A DNA stretch of 53,290 nt from a virus. This document shows positions 50,596-53,290 of the stretch, one piece after another (the stretch's first letter is position 1; every line of letters starts with the position of its first letter). The position numbers and the translations under genes are program-made. A model generated the notes under the pieces. It was not told the DNA's origin and searched no databases. It saw nothing but the letters and a program-made list of their open reading frames with translations. The DNA is taken from positions 1 through 53,290 of the IMG/VR virus record IMGVR_UViG_3300033143_003883; one strand, written 5' to 3'.

Positions 50596-52560
50596 ATGAA
50601 ATTTCAAAAATTAATTTTACATAATTTTGAATCTTACAAAGATTTAATTTTTCTATTTGATCAAAAAGGATTGGTGCTGATTGAAGGAAAGAATGGATCA
50701 GGCAAATCTACGATTCTTGAAGGAATTCTTTGGTGCTTGTGGGGTGTAACTTTAAAATATGGTGAAAAGGGTTATGCAGATAAAGTTGTTAATAGAAAAG
50801 CTAAAAATAATTGTTATACCAAATTATATTTTAAAGATGATAAGAATCAATATATTGTTGAGAGATATAGAAAGCATAAAGAATATAAAAATTGTGTAAT
50901 TTTAAAAATAAATGATAATGTTTATAAAGGAGTAAATACTCAAGATCAAATCAATCATATTTTAGGAATAGATTTTAACACATTTGTAAGTTCAATTCTT
51001 TTTGGTCAAGAAATTGCTAAAAATTTTGCTTCTGCAACTGATCTAGAACGTAAAAAAATATTAGAAAAAATATTGAATTTAGAAGATTTCGTTAAATATT
51101 TTAATAATGCTAAAGAGAAATTAAATATTTTAAATTCTAAGTTATCTAAAATAGATTTACAATTATCTTCATACGAAGATAAAATTGATGACATTGATGA
51201 TGAAGTAATTGAATTAAAAAAACAAGATAATAATTTTGTAGCAGATAGAGAAAATACTATAGTTAAAATTAAATTAGATATAAAAAACATAAAATCTAAA
51301 TCATATGATTTATCTAAGCAAAAATTTAATATATTAATTGAATCGTGCAATGATACTATTAAACAAATGCAAGATAATATTGAAGAGTATGAAGTTGATA
51401 TGTCTGAATATGATAATTTAGTTAATAAGAATGCAGATACAAAATCTAAAATCGCACAGTTAAAAGATAAATTAGATGAATCAAAAGAAAGTATTGATCA
51501 TATAAAGCAAGGCAAAGATTTTTTAGCTGGTAAATTATGTCCTGTATGTGAACGCATCGTTAAGAATTCTAATGAATTAACACAATTAGCTAAGAAAAGA
51601 TTAACCAAACAATTAGATATCAAAGATGATACTAAAGAAAAAGAAAAAATAATTAAAGAATTATCTAATAACATTAAAGAACTCTCTAATAAATTAAATA
51701 AATTATCTGTTAAAAAATCAGAAATTAAGAAAGAAATTAATACTATAAAATCTAATAGAGATAAAGTTAGTAATCTTAACAAATCAATCAATAAATATAA
51801 GCTTCAGATTAATGATGCTGAGAATGGATTGAAAAATTTAAATAAAGAGAAAGAATATGATCAAAAGAAAATCAAAGAATTAAAATTAAAAATTAAAGAA
51901 TTAAATGATCAAAAATCTCCGTATAATAAAATGGTAAAAGATAAACTTAATAAATTAAAATTATTAAATGATAAATCTAATCAATTACAATCAGACAAGA
52001 AAAAAATAAGTAAAAAAATATTATATTATGAATTTTGGAAAATAGCATTTTCTGATAAGGGACATAAATTACAAAATCAATATATAATTCCATTAAAGGG
52101 TTATATATTAGATTCTATAATTCCAACATTGAATAAAAAGGTAAATCAATATTCTAATATTATTACTAATGGTAAAATTGATATACGTTTTTCAACAACT
52201 AAGACTTTAAAATCTGGAGAAACAAGAGATGAATTTTGTTTTGATGTAGATAATATAGATGGTTCTGATAATTATAAAGGTAATTCAAGCGGTGAGAAAA
52301 GAACAATTGATATACCCATACAATTTGCTTTAGGTTATTTAGTTTCTATGAGAGCCAAAAATCCATTTAATATATTATTTTTAGATGAACCATTTGAGAA
52401 TTTAGATGCAAAAAATTCTAGTAATGTTGTTAATTTGTTAAAATATATATCTAAACAATATAAGACTGTATATGTTATAAGCCATCAGGATGAATTTAAA
52501 GAAAATTTTAATAAAATTATTAAAGTTAAGAAGAAAAAAGGATTTAGTAAGGTGATATAA
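50596..52560 (+). CDS. SbcC/Rad50-like ATPase (gp46)
   Basis: A 654-residue SMC-like protein. Walker A GKNGSGKST (31-39), Q-loop region SSILFGQEIAKNF (132-144), long coiled coils (about 150-310 and 330-500), a zinc hook CPVC (C315, C318) at the apex, signature NSSGEKRTI near 565 and Walker B ILFLDEPFENLD (about 593-604). It is short for a bacterial SbcC but right for phage gp46. It binds the SbcD-like nuclease to process double-strand ends. Ribosome site GAGGTGACGG is moderate. Its stop overlaps the ATG of the next, broken gene (TAATG). Confidence 0.9.
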   Translation: MKFQKLILHNFESYKDLIFLFDQKGLVLIEGKNGSGKSTILEGILWCLWGVTLKYGEKGYADKVVNRKAKNNCYTKLYFKDDKNQYIVERYRKHKEYKNCVILKINDNVYKGVNTQDQINHILGIDFNTFVSSILFGQEIAKNFASATDLERKKILEKILNLEDFVKYFNNAKEKLNILNSKLSKIDLQLSSYEDKIDDIDDEVIELKKQDNNFVADRENTIVKIKLDIKNIKSKSYDLSKQKFNILIESCNDTIKQMQDNIEEYEVDMSEYDNLVNKNADTKSKIAQLKDKLDESKESIDHIKQGKDFLAGKLCPVCERIVKNSNELTQLAKKRLTKQLDIKDDTKEKEKIIKELSNNIKELSNKLNKLSVKKSEIKKEINTIKSNRDKVSNLNKSINKYKLQINDAENGLKNLNKEKEYDQKKIKELKLKIKELNDQKSPYNKMVKDKLNKLKLLNDKSNQLQSDKKKISKKILYYEFWKIAFSDKGHKLQNQYIIPLKGYILDSIIPTLNKKVNQYSNIITNGKIDIRFSTTKTLKSGETRDEFCFDVDNIDGSDNYKGNSSGEKRTIDIPIQFALGYLVSMRAKNPFNILFLDEPFENLDAKNSSNVVNLLKYISKQYKTVYVISHQDEFKENFNKIIKVKKKKGFSKVI

Positions 52561-52737
52561 TGAATAACAAAATAATTAATATTGCAAAAGATTTTACATT
52601 AGAACCATCAGGCTTTGAACACGGAAAATATTTTAAAAGAAGCAATATTGATTCCATTACTTAAAAATAATTATATTGATGTTGAATTGGATCAATCATC
52701 CATATTTAAAAATATGGATCTAAATCGTGAGATTTAG
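52560..52737 (+). pseudogene. Broken STAS-like (DUF4325-type) gene, frameshifted and cut by an IscB element
   Basis: The ATG overlaps the SbcC stop. The first frame gives MNNKIINIAKDFTLEPSGFE and stops at 52662-52664. In the +1 frame the sequence continues ALNTENILKEAILIPLLKNN, then YIDVELDQSS. Joined, this reads like the N-terminal half of a DUF4325 STAS-like domain (I-AKDF--P-G, then a (R)EE-L-P-L helix and a V-(V/I)-(D/E)LD strand). The frame change is near 52611. The rest is missing: the structured RNA of the IscB element starts at about 52699. It appears as a remnant both shifted and interrupted. Confidence 0.5.
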
Positions 52738-52947
52738 AGGCAACTGGTTGACTAGGGAGCTTTTATGAAAAAGCAGAAGTTACAAGCAAAGTTAAAGAAC
52801 ACACCAAGGAATACTTCTCTAGTTCCTTGCTCTGTAAATTCTGGATTAAACAGAGATCAAAGTCTCAGTGTTCAGAATAAAGTACGGACTTGTAACAATC
52901 CCGAAGAGAATCAATTTCAGCATACAGAGAGGCCATTAAAGCCATTG
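52699..52947 (+). ncRNA. HEARO / IscB omega RNA candidate
   Basis: About 250 bases of markedly higher GC, packed with hairpins, directly upstream of an IscB reading frame, where HEARO (omega) RNAs lie. Stems: TCCATAT/ATATGGA (52699-52718), TCTAAATC-GTGA-GATTTAGA (52719-52738), GCTTTT/AAAAGC (52759-52774), CAAGGAA/TTCCTTG (52805-52829) and CTCTGT/ACAGAG (52830-52855). An ATG at 52765 lies in a hairpin loop, so it is probably not a start. Omega RNA guides IscB with a segment at its 5' end; that guide would be the bases just before 52699. Confidence 0.65.
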
Positions 52948-53184
52948 GTGTATGTACTATCAAAAAGAGGAAAACCATTAATGCCTTGTTCTTGTGCCAA
53001 GGCAAATAGAATGCTGAAAAAAGGAGCAGCAAAAGTAATTAAAAGATTTCCATTTACTATTCAATTAAATTTTACTTGCAAAAATAGGATTCAAAAGATC
53101 ACACTAGGAATAGATCCAGGATATGAAAATGTAGGTATCAGTTGTATTACTAAAACAAAAGAATTATTTAGTGCTAGTATATAA
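52948..53184 (+). pseudogene. iscB: Truncated IscB (PLMP and RuvC-I only)
   Basis: From GTG 52948 the frame encodes VYVLSKRGKPLMPCSCAKAN (PLMP domain), a bridge-like basic segment with the 'LLKKGxAxVxxRxPFTIxL' form (MLKKGAAKVIKRFPFTIQLN) and RuvC-I TLGIDPGYENVGISC. It stops at TAA after 79 residues. Full IscB is about 400-500 residues with RuvC-II, HNH and RuvC-III, none of which follow. The frame is open upstream to 52765 but that part falls inside the structured RNA. This is a degraded element with no nuclease activity of its own. Confidence 0.8.
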
Positions 53185-53213
53185 TACATTCACTGAAAAC
53201 TATTAACAAATCT

Positions 53214-53252
53214 ATAAAAATGTTAACATTTAATTAATATTTTATTTAAATT
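53214..53252 (+). promoter_or_regulatory. Shared AT-rich upstream element, copy 3
   Basis: Matches the block at 1233-1269 and the reverse complement of 730-769 over about 36-38 bases. TTAACA at 53222-53227 followed 17 bases later by TTAAAT could be a promoter for the gene starting at 53258. Confidence 0.5.
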
Positions 53253-53257
53253 AAAAA

Positions 53258-53290
53258 ATGAAAAAACAAAACATGAAAAATAAAACTATT
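53258..53290 (+). CDS. Start of an unidentified gene (possible TnpB-like), cut by window end
   Basis: ATG at 53258 opens MKKQNMKNKTI to the last base. Only 11 residues are visible. The Lys/Asn-rich start and the same upstream element resemble the TnpB-like gene at the other edge (MKKLNKNNNII), which suggests but does not prove a second copy. Confidence 0.3.
   Translation, partial: MKKQNMKNKTI

Noticed and set aside
52765-52947. N-terminal extension of IscB starting at ATG 52765
   Set aside because: This ATG is in a hairpin loop of the structured RNA, and IscB homology begins only at VYVLSKRGKPLMP; GTG 52948 is the better start.

Overview
This window is a very AT-rich (roughly three-quarters A+T by eye) segment of a large, contractile-tailed bacteriophage (myovirus) genome. 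The evidence is a tail sheath, tube, tape measure, baseplate hub and spike, and tail fibre module, followed by a self-contained replication and recombination module. Nearly all genes lie on the plus strand, are tightly packed (several stop/start overlaps of the TAATG type) and have strong GGAG-type ribosome binding sites. TAA, TAG and TGA all serve as ordinary stops, so the standard genetic code applies. Base composition suggests an AT-rich bacterial host, but nothing in the window names it.

Layout. 1-2.0 kb: edge of a TnpB-like gene (minus strand), an M15-type endolysin and two small unknowns. 2.1-14.9 kb: sheath, tube, two probable tail-assembly chaperone genes, tape measure, a paralogous pair of baseplate proteins, hub and spike. 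14.9-16.6 kb: a LAGLIDADG homing endonuclease flanked by eight Myb/SANT-like repeats. 16.6-30.6 kb: FkbM methyltransferase, holin-like protein, baseplate wedge, tail fibres and a complete TnpB gene, interspersed with at least eight small genes sharing one N-terminal leader (consensus MLSDEIIKIAEKI) attached to different bodies. 30.6-35.4 kb: a UvsW-like helicase interrupted in its P-loop by an HNH intein, and a candidate replication initiator followed by five GC-richer iterons (a plasmid-like origin). 35.4-52.6 kb: DnaB-like helicase, Thg1-like protein, primase, a lysine-rich protein, a DUF4326-5' exonuclease fusion, a sigma-like factor, a DnaE polymerase split into two genes with a UDG-like domain on its C-terminus, a UvsY-like protein, an SSB with 76 consecutive aspartates, RecA/UvsX, two phosphoesterases (one SbcD) and SbcC. 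52.6-53.3 kb: a broken STAS-like gene, a HEARO/omega RNA with a truncated IscB, and the start of another gene.

How the parts work together. Rep plus iterons would recruit helicase and primase. The split DnaE, 5' exonuclease and SSB form the fork. UvsX, the UvsY-like protein, SbcCD and UvsW support recombination-dependent replication, as in T4. A recurrent promoter (TTAACA, 17 bp, TATAAT, with TCTGA or ATCG just before the -10) precedes several replication genes and one tail gene, sometimes so close to the ATG that the message would be leaderless. The sigma-like factor may drive late genes.

The most unusual signals are the leader-cassette family in the tail region (including a copy whose start was lost by recombination inside the leader), the modular repeat-flanked homing endonuclease, the iteron origin, the split and duplicated DnaE with UDG domain, the poly-Asp SSB next to a poly-Lys protein, and the co-occurrence of TnpB and IscB/omega-RNA elements. 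All functional calls come from reading motifs by eye; no database search was run.
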